NCBI GenBank assembly: GCA_008828725.1
Contig: MEHQ01000233.1
Coordinates: 62,001-126,000 of the forward strand
DNA length: 64,000 nucleotides
Source: Saccharina japonica
Lineage: Eukaryota > Sar > Phaeophyceae > Laminariales > Laminariaceae
Direction of reading: 5' to 3'
Shown one piece after another: positions 1-16,900 of the stretch. The translations under genes and the position numbers were made by a program. A model generated the notes under the pieces. That model made no database searches. It was given only the letters and a program-made list of their open reading frames with translations, and had not been told where the DNA came from. Positions within the stretch are counted from its first letter, which is position 1. Each line of letters begins with the position of its first letter.

Positions 1-4590
<4,590 letters not shown>

Positions 4591-4933
4591 CCACAGCAGC
4601 GGCTCTCCCGACGTCAGGCGGTGTTGGCTCTGTGAATCTCGCGTGCAGGCCCTCCACCCAGCGCCGACGGATACATCACAGAGCCCCCTACTTCCGCCTG
4701 CTCGACTTGTGCCGAGGGAGCCGTTCAGAACAGGGATACCGGAATCCCCCCGTATTTTCCGTTTAAACGCAAAGCTTTACTTTCGAGCGTCGAAAGAGTG
4801 AAGCGTTGCCGCAGGCCCGCCCAACCCCCAACGTCTTTTCGAAACCCGCCGCGAACAGCGCGCCTCTACGGAACCGGACGCTCGTCGTCTCCGATCCCCT
4901 TTTCTGGAGAAGCCGTCTCTTGACAGAAGCACC
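4591..4933 (+). promoter_or_regulatory. Probable promoter/5' leader of HMG-CoA reductase
   Basis: The roughly 340 bases before the chosen ATG are more GC-rich than the preceding DNA and free of the repeat families seen elsewhere. No clear TATA box is visible at a convincing distance. The ATG at 4934 sits in a favourable context (AGCACCATGA). This is inferred from position only; the transcription start cannot be placed by reading. Confidence 0.3.
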
Positions 4934-4975
4934 ATGAGCACGGTATCCCAGGACCTGCAAGCCTTGGTGGCAAAG
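4934..4975 (+). CDS. HMGR: HMGR exon 1 (residues 1-14)
   Basis: The start ATG is followed by 14 codons ([14 protein letters not shown]) and a GTATGG donor in phase 0. It is chosen because it joins in frame to exon 2. An upstream non-coding exon or an alternative first exon cannot be excluded, since this end of the family is poorly conserved. Confidence 0.6.
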
Positions 4976-7900
4976 GTATGGTTCTACCCCTAATAAGTTT
5001 GGTCTCGTACAGAACAGTATTTTGGTGACTTTCCCCCCACGTGTTTCCTTGCGTGGAACAGGGTATGATAGCAGGGAAGCCCGGCAACAACTCCCCCGCT
5101 CCTCGGGCCGACACCGCAGTTAGAAGCACGCTCGTTCGCGATTTTCCCGGACCTGTGCTGTGCACGAACAGCTTCCTCGCCGAAGGCTTTGCACAGGGCC
5201 CCACTGCGACCTTAGGCGAATGCTGCTGCTGCTGCTGTGACACACGGCTGGCTTTTATCGACTCGTGTTTTTTTGTTCTTCGCTCTCTCTTCCCGTTGCG
5301 CTCCGAACACTTTTCGTCCACACTATACCTAGCATAAACGATAAGAATATCATATTTTGGTTTTGTTCCGCGCTCCCTTCCCGCTCCGCGCACGAACGCG
5401 CTTTATGTTCTTTATACTAAACCTGGTATAGTAAGATTAATGCGTTATTTTTTTGTCGAAAACTGAACTCTGTATTATTTCTTGCATGAAAATCCAATCA
5501 AATTGAATTAAAAACAAAATCCAGGCTCTCCGGGAGGGAGCGCTGTTCCTGATCGCGAATGCTTCGGTGCTGAGCTCAGCTGCTCTGGCTTTCGTCTTCT
5601 TTTGTGCCCTGACCAGGCTGTTCTCGGATAGCGGCGAGGACAGGTGAGAGAGAAGAGAGTCCGTCGCGAGGGAAGATAAGTCACGCCAAACAGTTTTTGG
5701 TACAGGGTAGGTAGTGACCCGCTTGCTAGGCCGATTTTTGCGCTTTTTTGAGGTTGTTCTGGTTTCCGATCACAAACACTGCTGCTGTACGTGCAGCTGT
5801 CTCGTATGATACGTATGATACGTTCATCATGAGCTCTAGACTACGCGCAGTACAGCAGCAGTAGTTTATGAGCGCGACGTACTGCTGTAGGCGAGGACGA
5901 CCAGCAGCAGTGATACACCGGGTACTGGTACACAGCAGTTCTGCTGCTGCAGTGAGCAGCAGGTGTACCAGATACTGCTGTATCCTATCATATCATACGT
6001 TGCAGTTTGTTCGGTGAAAGAAGCATGCTCGTATTATCGTATCGCATGGGGCGATTCCTGGCGAGTCGCGGTGCGTCGTCCTGTTGAACCCCGAGAGCAA
6101 CCCAGTGAAATCGCCGGCCCGAATCCTTGACGAGTACCGGTATATATATACAATCATACCAGGTACGGGATGTTGGTATTGAAGACGCGCGGCCGACACA
6201 GCACTGCTTGCTTGCATCAGCTTGTAGCTTTCACAACAGCAGCAGCCGAGTTTGCAAACCTGAGAGATCGAAGCGATCAATTTGGTCTTTCGAATCTTTT
6301 TACCACTCGAGAACCTCCTCAGCCTTACCCTATACCAGGTATATACGTATATACCCTAGTCTCAGCCCCAGTCAGTCAGTGGCAAACTGAACCAAGGGAT
6401 GGACTCCGTTGCGTTTTATGTTACTGCTGTGCTCGGATATTGGGTTGTCACTACAAGAAAAATGGTGAACACAGACATTGTACATACATATGTACGAGTG
6501 AAGAAGTAATTGCGTGATTCACAATCCGCAATACTCTGTACAAGAAATACTTCGCTACGATCACGTCTCATATCATGCGACTTGTCGGGCACTACCGTCC
6601 GAGTCTTCTACATTCCTGCTGGTTAGAATTCCGGTATAAACAGGTACCGGTACACGAGTGGAAGCACCAAGGACGGCCGTGAACAGCGGCAGCAGTAGCA
6701 GTATTTGAAGTGAAAGGCAGTGTTCTAAAGGCTAACTCCCCCGCCAACGAATGCGTAACCAATCAATGTACGTACGTAAGCGGGGGGTGCGGCGTGTGTG
6801 GTGGGTGAGAGGACGATAGGACCCATCTGGTATACGCAACCACGACATTATTTTGTCCGGTGCTGGTCTTACAAACCGTCTTTTGACCATTAAATTGTCT
6901 CTTGACTAGTTATGCTGGGAGTACACTTGATCCAAAATGATACCGCCGGTATCATGTGAAACCGTGGTTAACATATCAATGATACAGACAACATCAGTAT
7001 ATAGCAGAGTACATATCGAGAGCGCGCAGGACTGCTGTTCATAGTTCATACCATACCACTACAATATTGATACACTACGATACAGCCGGTAGTGTTCATC
7101 ATACTGCTGTGCACGTGCCGATTATCTCCGTGCATCGTGCTGCCGTATTATGAAAAGTTGGGGTACATTTCCTGCCTCAGCAGCCCGGGCTGCTTCGCGT
7201 AACCGACGCAATCGTGACAATTTTTCGGCTCCTCCCCCCTCCCCCCAATCCTTGAATTCCCAAACCAGTTAAACAAATCACTTCAATCCTCACCCTCACT
7301 GTGCGTGTACCAGGTACCTCGCACTCTCGACGCAGTACCAACCAGTACCAGGTGTCAAATCCATGATCGACCACGGTTTTCCCGGTTCGTTGACGAATCG
7401 TAGTAGGTGTTGATCGTATCTCCGTACGTACTCCATCCACAATCCACAATCCGCACCCGTTTGACAGTTGTCAACAACGACCGAATAGCGAACACCAAAC
7501 ACCGCCGTGGCATTCAATCGTATACTGTCTGTCCGTATTTAACACCATAACATCATGACGTGGTATAAGAGCGTCACGCATACCGTTTTTGTGTTTGTTC
7601 GCTCGCATTGATTGTGGTCTTAGTAGCGCTCACTCGTTTTTATGCAGTACGTACTCGATATGATTTCCTCGCCCGCGATCGCTCGTATGTTTTTCCGGAA
7701 CGGCACATCATGTTGACTGCAAATTTGCACGAACGAATGCGGACTGTCTTACGTGCACGGCGTCTTAAAATGGGAATGGGACACATATCGTCGAGATGTC
7801 GAGATGGCTGAAGCGACCGACCGATCGATCGACCAACCGCCCGCCCGACCGACCGACCAACCGATAGACCAATCGATCGATCGACCCGACCGAACCACCG

Positions 7901-10900
7901 AACGACCGACCAAACGACCGGGATCCACCGACGCACACTAGCTGACGACGTTCGAAATATCCTGCTGCGCGAGTCCCTAGCGACAGCTGTAGTTCGGCAA
8001 CATCTTAATTCACCAGGATTCCACCGCAGCACGAGTCGTAGTGGCCCGAATTGATCAGGCTTTGTTGGTTCGAATACGAGCGTGATGCAAAGTAACGGGT
8101 ATGCACCAAGTGTCTCTTTATGTCAAATCATGCCGTGTTAATTTGCGTCCCACGACCAGCCCTTCCGTCCTCGACAAATATGTCGGTTATCGATACTCCT
8201 GGGGCGAGGCCCGACCCCCCCCCCCACCTCACGGCGGTTCGCGCTTGGTGCTAGCAATGTCTGCCTGATCGGTGAAAACCCGACGTGCTCCGTCCCAGCA
8301 TTGCTCTGTCTCGGCATTGTAGGGACGCGAGGGTTTACGGTCATACGACTATGGACATGCCTGAATATGAGCACACACACACCGCCCTTTCCGCGAAACT
8401 CACCGCACCACTAATACAAAACCTAGAATCTGAGCTTCGACTACAGTAGTAGGAGGGAGAGGGAAAATAAGGGCGGGGACAATAAATGGAATGGAAACAT
8501 AAAAATGATAAACAGACAGCAGTGGCGAACCTATCGACAGTCGTGCCTCCGCTCGTGCAAACTCTGCTATACTTGCGCACCCATGCACGTGCGAGCTGAT
8601 GGCACGCTTTTCCTCTTCCTCCGGTTATTTTCCGCTCTGAGTCCACACGTCGGTAGGGGGCCGTGAGTCTTCCGTCGGTCACATAATCAGATTCGCCGCC
8701 TCGAGGATTTGCCCCTTCTTCGAAGCGGCGAATCTTGTTATTTCTCGTCATAACCCTGGTACTTGTACGTACGTATAGGATATCTGACGCGATATGCTCC
8801 GGAGTACGAAGTATACAGTACCTGGTATCATACCTGATGTATAGTTAACGATACTGGTGTATATATGTGCATGTATGAAGTGCACTTACTTCGCATATCG
8901 GCAATGTTTTTTCTCCCCCCGGCCACGGTTCTTGTCTCGCTCGAGCTCGTTATACTCTACGGGATTGCTTTCCGCCGAGCCAAAGCCAAGCAGGACGATA
9001 GAAACCCTACAAGTTCAGCCTTTTCGCTCTGCTGCTGCTGTATCACACCGCCCCTCAAGGTTTTAAGCTCTCTTGTTTGTGGCAGCCACGCGACCACAGC
9101 AGCAGAAGTCGCACGTCAAGCCCTTCCCTTTGCTTTCGTGTGTGTGCGTGTGTGCCATGTTTTCTGTACGTGTAGGAAGTAGGAACGGACATTTAATCTC
9201 AAGAACGGACCGTTTCATTGGATGCTCTGCAGGGGGCAGGACGATATAAACCCACACTTTCTCGGAATGTCAGAAGCTACTACGCACCCACGGTGCACAC
9301 TACAACGACAGCACAGCAGTACAACAACAACAACAACAACAACAACAGTACCCTTCGCTTGAAGCTCTGGCCTTTGTGACAGCCACAGTTAGCAGTGATT
9401 TTGTGTTTGTGTGTGCAGTGGTCACCCGGAGATGGTACAATGGTGACCACAGAGTTTGACGTCTAACTAGTTTCAAAATCAGCCACACATCGTCGAACCT
9501 CATCCTGTCATGGTACAAACAGAAACGCCTGATGATGATGATATCCCCCCTTTTTCAAGCTTGCGACTCCCCCAGGATTTCAGGTCAAACCACATCCCGA
9601 CGGGCAACCCTGTACCTGATAACATAAGATATCTTGATACGATATCTTGATACGATATTTCGAAGTATCATATACCAGTATCAATATGTAAACGCAACCG
9701 AAGCGGCACGGACTGCGCAGACGTACGTAATAATGTAAGAACAACAGAGTGAAGCTACTGCTGTAGCAGTGGGCGTAAGCAGCGCGAGAAAATATCTTCT
9801 TTATATCACTGTACCAGGTACCACTATGTCCGACAATGTATGGACCGTTAGGGCATTGTTGTGAATATCAAAGCGGTCCTTACATTTCCTGGCCGAGTGG
9901 TAACGTACAAAGAACTGGTACGATACAGACCGGTGACTCTTCCAGTAGCCTTGACCGTGTTGTCAACCCACAAATCGTACCAGATAAAGTACCAGATTAC
10001 CGTTTTTGTGGTAGTCCGCACATTTTTTCTTCAGATTGTCCAAAACGCGCAGCGAAGCCGCGCTCGGGTCGATCCTTAGCTTAGACTAGGGTTGGGGTTA
10101 GGGTTGGGTTGGGTCGACGCCTTTTCCTGATTTGATTTTTTTTTTTAAACTAAAAAAAACACATAAAACCAGCAAGAAATCATAATATATTTGGTAATTT
10201 ATCTGGTACGATTTGTGGGTTAAAGACAGACGTGAAGGCGCCTCCTCTCCATGCTCCCACGGGTCAAATTTTACTCTCGAGACCTTCAAGTCGTCAAAAA
10301 AAAAATTGTCGATGGCGGAGAAATCGAACCTTTTGTCATTTTACGCGCAGAGACCTTACCTACTCGTACACGTACTGGCTCTATAGGCTCTATTAGTATT
10401 ACTATTGCTGTCTGTAAGGTTTTTTAAACGGTTATTGGGACGCGCGGGAGGTTGCTCGAAATATGCGGGAGGAAATTACTGAAGTTCAGGTGGCAGGCGA
10501 CTATGCGGAGATGCGTAAGAATATTCCGTCTTGGGTGGGGATAACATAATAAAATTTTGCTTACAGTACTACTCGTACTGTAGTAAGAATGTGACGAGGG
10601 TCATACGGTTCGGGGTTTCGTCTTGACTTCACGTACGTACGAGAACAATGTTGTTCTATTGCATTTTAGTGTCAAGTGACTACTCGTACAGCAGCAGCAC
10701 TCTTACGTACAAATGTTTTTTAGTGCGTGATATGCTGTGCGCAACGTTGTGCCATTTATTTGGAGTTTCACTAGAACGCAAGTCACGCTCGTCGAAAGGG
10801 CCAACGAAGCAACTGCAGGGCCGCGAATGTTCAAGTTGAAGTGCTGTAGGCTTGTACCTGTACTCCTGTAGCTCGACAGCCTTACGAGCATGTAATACAA

Positions 10901-13900
10901 CATTCGACATTAACCCCTTAAGAACTGGTCCCTCGTTTTTGGGGACAAACTACTCTAAATTAGTGTGGGATAAGTTTTTCAGTTCTGAATGGGTTAATAC
11001 AACATTAACATGTTCCCTGTATGCCCTTGTACCGTCGTATCAACCGTCTATTCTATGGGGCTACGATACCCATAAACCATGTATGCCCGTATGTTTACGC
11101 ACCAATATTTGGTTCTGATCATTATGACAGGGAACCATAGTAAATACTAGTAAATAGGACCTACGGCACGCACAAAAACCTATATATTTCCCTCTCTTTA
11201 CTATCAATATTTGGTCCTATTTATTCATGATCCCCTGTAAATAGTGGGAGCGCGTGGCAGCACGACTACAACCGTAGTGATGCTGCCCTCCGCATGTGTC
11301 GGGAGACGTCCTGGCATTGTTGTGGCTCAGGTGCTCTCCTACCTCAGCCACCCCCCCCTCGTCTGCTTCATGTGACAAGACGCATATCACATTTTTTTGT
11401 TCACCATTTTTCCCCCCTTTAAGTCTCGAATTTGTGAATAGTTCATACCACCCTTTGCCACCCTTCGGGAGGTCAGACGGAAAAAATTGGCCATGTATCA
11501 TACGTATGATAACACCAATATTACCGTAAATCGCGTTGAGGTCGCACACAGTAGTGTTGCCAATATTACCGAATAATGTGATTTCGGAAAACAATATATG
11601 GTCGAGAGCCTCCGGAAAATATAATGTTCGAGTTTTACAGTAGTTAGCACCCTTACTATTTTCGAGAAAAACGGCCGCTGAAAAACGAGCGCACCCCTGT
11701 GCAAGCTCAAGCGCTCTTCACGGTATATATCGATTGCAAAAGCATCAGTCACATGGAGCACAGTCTGGGGCTTTTGGCCCAGGGGTGCCATTTTTTTGTT
11801 CCACCACTTTTTTTTGTTTGTTCCATTTTTTTCCTGACAACCATTTTCTTGAGTGTTCTCGTATACAACCACGATGCTATGGGGTTGTTGTGTCCACAGT
11901 TAGCGCGCCATTTCGCGCGCTCACGGCACAGCTTTTTTTTTAATGGAACTTGTCCTTTTCTTGGTGTGGTTTATTGAGCCTGGGTTCGAAGCTAGAACGG
12001 TCGACTCGCGAAGCTATTATAGCTGACCCAACTTCCATCTTCCTCAAAACTCCCCAGCGGCGCCGTCTTCTTATTCCCCCTGGTCTTGTTCTCTTCAATT
12101 TTTTCTAGTTTCTTGGTTTGTATTCTCTTGTTTCTTGTTTGCTTGTAATGTCTTATTTCTTTTTTTCGTCTTTTCTTGTTGATTTTTTTTCAATCTGTTG
12201 CGTCATCCCCTTTTCCTTTTTTTGATGTATTCTTGTCTTGTTTTATCTTTTATTTTTTTGTTTTGTCGTGTTCCTATTTTCTTATTTTCTTCCTCCTGGC
12301 TGACCATCCGCCCGTGTGCCGTTTTTTCCCCGTTACTACGTCTAGGCCGGTGAAGCAGCGATCCGCGGAGCCGAGGCCGCGATGGGAGGTGCTTCGCATG
12401 CTCAACTACCTCGTGATCGCGCTGTTCGTGTGCTCGATCACGTACGTGTTGTTCAACTACCGGACCATGAGCCACGCGGAGAGCGGAAACGGCGGGCTGT
12501 TCCCTATCCTCGTTATCTGGTGAGGACCTATTAATCAGATGCTATATCCTATACTTTGACCCTTGTAGTCTTGCAACGCGCAGAAATCTTATTCGTACTC
12601 TAGTTCCAAGTTGTTATTTTTTCCAACCGCGGGCGTGCAGTCGTAACCCCTTAAGAACTGGTCCCCCGTTTTCGGGGACAAACTACTTGGGATTAGTGTG
12701 GAATAAGTTTTTCAGTTCTGAATGGGTTAAAAGGGGTGATTATTCATATTACGGGGCGGCGTTGGGTGGGTGTGGAGAGGGGGGGGGGAGGGGCGTGCTT
12801 GCTGTCAGCAAGACTCGCACCTTGAGGGTGTATGGCGTACTGTTTGCACCCCCCCCCTGGTTTCGGTGAAACCCAACGCCTGGTCGATTGTGCGAGGCTG
12901 TTGCTAGCCGGTAACATGATACCCCCCCCCGCTGTAGGGATGCGAGGGTCTATGGTCATACGACTACGGCACGTTGGGCATCGAGTACACCCCCCCCCCC
13001 CTCCCTGTGCTCCGTTTTCTTTTGGATGCGTGGTCAATATGGTCAAATGACTAAGGCAAGCAACAAATGAGTACACCCCCTCCCCTCCCCCCCACTCCTT
13101 AGGGTGAAACAATTCCTTAAGTTGGGCGTACTACCAGGTACCTGGTCTATATAACTACGCACCCCATTTTGACAATATTGAGTTTTAACACGCCCGGTGC
13201 ATGGCGTTCTTCGCTGCCTGAGGACCCCCCACCCATCCAGTGCACGCCCCCTCCCTTGTTGGAAACCCTTCCTTATGTCTGGCGCGCCTCTTCGACAGGT
13301 CCGAGTGCAAGGCGTCCGTATTCGCCTAACGATTCCGGTGCCCCCCCCTCCCCCCCCCTTGTTTGAAACGCTTCCTGATGTCGGACACGTATATTTGGAC
13401 AGGTCCGGGTGCATGGCGTACTTTTTCGGGTTCTTCGGCATCTCGTTCCTGGACACGAACGCCATGGAGCGCAGCCCTTCTTCTTTTGGCCTGTCCCACC
13501 TCGACGAACAGCTGTACACGTCGCACAGCAAGCACCACGACGGAAGCTTCGTGAAGGCTTCGGAAAAGGGAGGTGAGAAGAGAAGAGACGAGACGAGACA
13601 CTGCCCTCTGTCATCGGCCCAGGTTTTTTTTTTTCTTACTATTTTTGTGTTTCTCCCTTTCTACCTCTTCTCGATCGTGATCGCATCTGAACTCCGATCG
13701 CGTTCGTCGTCTCCCCACTACAACTTTTTTTACCACTATATACTGCCAGAATTTCCGCTCACTGACTCCAAGTGATTTGTCGTCGGGATTTTCAGCTGTA
13801 AAGGCGTTATATAACCCTTGTAGAACTGCAGCCTCTTTTTTGTTTGGGGGAAAAAAAATCCGTCGTGACTCTTTTACCCTTACGATTCATTTCCTACGCT

Positions 13901-16900
13901 AATGCCAAGTATTTTGTGTTTCTCCCTCCCACCCTCTTTCTGAGCCCTCGTCGTATATACGCACTCTGATCGTGTCCGTCGTCACCTCCGCGTCCCCTGT
14001 CCCCTCAGGAAACAAGCCTCCTCAGGCGGGGAGCACCATGTGCTCTAAAGAAACGCCTCAGCTGGCGGCCTTGGCGAAACCCCCGTCTCCCCCTGCGGCT
14101 CCTCTGGGGGCTATCCCGGAAGGGGAGGAGTACCCGGACATGACCGACGAAGAGGTAGGGGCAGGGACAGCCGACGCACGCTTCGACAGGGAAAACCCTA
14201 ATTGCACATCTGTTACGTATATCTCTTGTACTCTACACACCCTTTATTTGGTATATACTGGTACTGCTTTTTGTGTACGTCGTACGCGTATTTGTTTTTT
14301 TGCTATGGCCATTTATTTGGTGGAAACCCTCGATCTTGGTGGATTTCGGTCGCGGGGGGTTTGGCCGTGCGCCTAATAAAGCCGACCCACCCGACCCTAT
14401 CCTGCACCCGAGCCCTATGCTGGTGATTACTAATTATTGACTGCTGTGCTTTGGTAAGACTCTACAAGGTGCCCAGCGGGAGCAGGGTGGAGGTGTGCAA
14501 AGTGTAGTGTGTAGACCGGGTGTACAATTAGGGCTCGTCCTATTACGGGGGGTGGCACAGTAATCAGGACCCGTCGAACATACACAAACACCTATATATT
14601 CCAGTATTTTTACTGAGCATATTTGGTCATGATGACTATGTTCCCCTGTGTTACAGTATGTACGAGATTCGGGGGCACCTAAATAATATTTTTACTGATC
14701 ATATTTGGTCCTGATTACTATGTTCCCCTGTATTACAGTAGGTGCGAGATTCGGGGGCACCTAAATATTCTGAGGCTTGTCGCTGTAGGGGCACTTTATT
14801 CCTCACCCAAACACTGACTTTCAGGGAAACGAAAGTGCAATATGATGAACAATCCCATGGCCTAGGTTTACAATGATTACTGTTGAAAAACGCAAAGGGT
14901 GTTCCAGCGATATTGGGATGCTCCTCGTGTTTAGAAGTATACTGATAGTCAGTAATAGGTCAGTATTAGGCACTATTAATAGTAGTCACTATTAATCGAC
15001 GGAGGGCCATAGCAAATGAGGACCAATTATATTTTCAGTAAAAACAGTGAATTATGTAGGTTTTTGTGTGTGTGTGTGCCGTAGGTCCTTTTGACGTACG
15101 AGCTGGGCCAGCCAAGACTCTGCTAGAACAGTCAATCGGGTATGCCCCGCTCAATAATGCGTGTTTTGACGTGATTTTTTGACACGGTGTTCCTTAAGTA
15201 TCAATCAACCTTTTCGATGTCATCCCTTTTTTTTTTTTTTTTTCCTCAGGATATATGACCGATCCAACGATCCGTAAAAGCGTAAGATTTATTTTGACCC
15301 ATCCGCCGGAGGATAATAAAAAAAAAAATTAAAAAAAAACGATCCGTAAAAATGAAAAAGTAGTTATAACTACTGTAGTCCGAAACACAAAAGAAAAAAG
15401 GGATGACACGGAGTACATTCGCATGTGTGTTTCGAATACGTGGTAAAAAAATCAGTTCGAAAAGTGAAAAATTGAGCGGGGCATCGCAGGAAAACTGCCG
15501 TTTTCGTAATTACTTGTTTTCAGTATAGAATCGTTTTTTTTTTTTGTCATATCCCTTGATGGGTGATGAATTGGGCAATGCAACTTGCATCGATCGTCTC
15601 CTTGTGTCTCAAGCATTGTCTACACCAAATTTCAGCTTGATCGGGAATGGCGATTTTTTTAGCTGTCATGTGAAATTAGCGTCGAAATCTGGTTAAAAAA
15701 TAGATTTTATGGTACTTTTGGGTTTTCGCGGATATCTCGGCGAAATCGAGTGTTTTTTTTTTTTAGTTAAGAAAAGTTCATATACTTGTTTTTTTTGCAT
15801 CTCCAATATTATGTCAGGATCATCTCTGCCAAATTTCTAAGTCTAACTCGCAAAATTGGCGGCGCTAGAAGCTCACAACAGAAAATCCGTTTTATGGCTG
15901 GCCCAGCTCGTAAATAGGACCAAATATTGTCAGTAACAAAAGGTAAATGTGAAGGTTTTTTCTCTGTAACGTAGTGTCACTGTTACGAGAAACCATAGTA
16001 AACAGGACGAAATGTTGCGGGAAACCATAGTAAACAGGATCAAATTTTCGTAACATGAGACAAATATGTAGTTTTTGTGTGTGCCTTAGGTCCCTATTTT
16101 CTGTTGGCCCCCCGTAATATTAGTCAGCCAAAAATCACTTTTGACCAAAATTTGCTACCCTTATCGTTGAGATCATAGGTTGCCAAAACTCAGAGTTAAA
16201 TAGTTTGGTTCTCGGCACGTTTTTTTTTTCGTTATTCCCCTCTCCTTCTGCGAAGAGACCGTTGTTATTGTTGTCGTTGGTTGCTGTCGTTGTGTTGCTG
16301 CTTTTGCTTATTGTTGTTCCTACTTACGTCCCTGGTATTGTATTAGAGATCGGCCCTATATAAATTGTCGGGCTGGTATTGCTTCTGCTCACGTTTTGCT
16401 GTCGTTTTCTTTTGTTTTCCCCCTTTTTTTCATTTTTGCGCGTGCTTTCGTCTTCAGGTGGTGGCGTGCGTGGTGACCGGTAAGCTTAAGGACCACCAGC
16501 TGGAGAAGAAGCTCGGTGACCACGCTCGCGCGGTGGTGGTGCGGCGCACCCTGTTCGAGAGGCGCATCGGCCGATCGATGGAAAACCTCCCCGTACAGGT
16601 ATGAAGCATACGTAGCAACGCCCCCGTTATTGGAAACCTTTGCCATTTAGGCATGAAAACGCCTATTATCATTGGAAACATTTGCCATCTAGGCATGAAA
16701 AACGCCTATTCTCGTTATTCCGGGGGGGCATAGAAAATAGGACCTACGGTACACACAAAAAACCAACATATTTACCTATTTTGACTAGCAGTATTTTGCC
16801 CTATTTTACCATGGTCCCCCGTAATATTAATAGTAACATTTCTCATAGGCATGGAAGCGCCTCTTGTCGCTACAACAGTAGTAGAAACGTTTGCTATCTA

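Larger units (their letters stand above)
5644..12345 (+). other. HMGR intron 2 (6.7 kb), repeat-bearing
   Basis: The longest intron. It has a GTGAGA donor and TCTAG acceptor. It contains dense short palindromes (ACTGCTGT and TACCAGGTA types, about 5770-6000), a GACC/GATC microsatellite, a reversed fragment of poly-G family 1 (8205-8350), a (CAA)n run, short TTAGGG-like DNA at 10086-10112, a TTAA MITE (10914-10993) and a TA MITE (about 11121-11236). No extra exon is needed, since the flanking phases match. Confidence 0.75.

Noticed and set aside
12176-12345. Extension of HMGR exon 3 upstream to an ATG-like start at 12176
   Set aside because: The extension reads through a T-rich pyrimidine tract ([16 protein letters not shown]); the CTAG acceptor at 12345 and the phase match to exon 2 explain it as intron.
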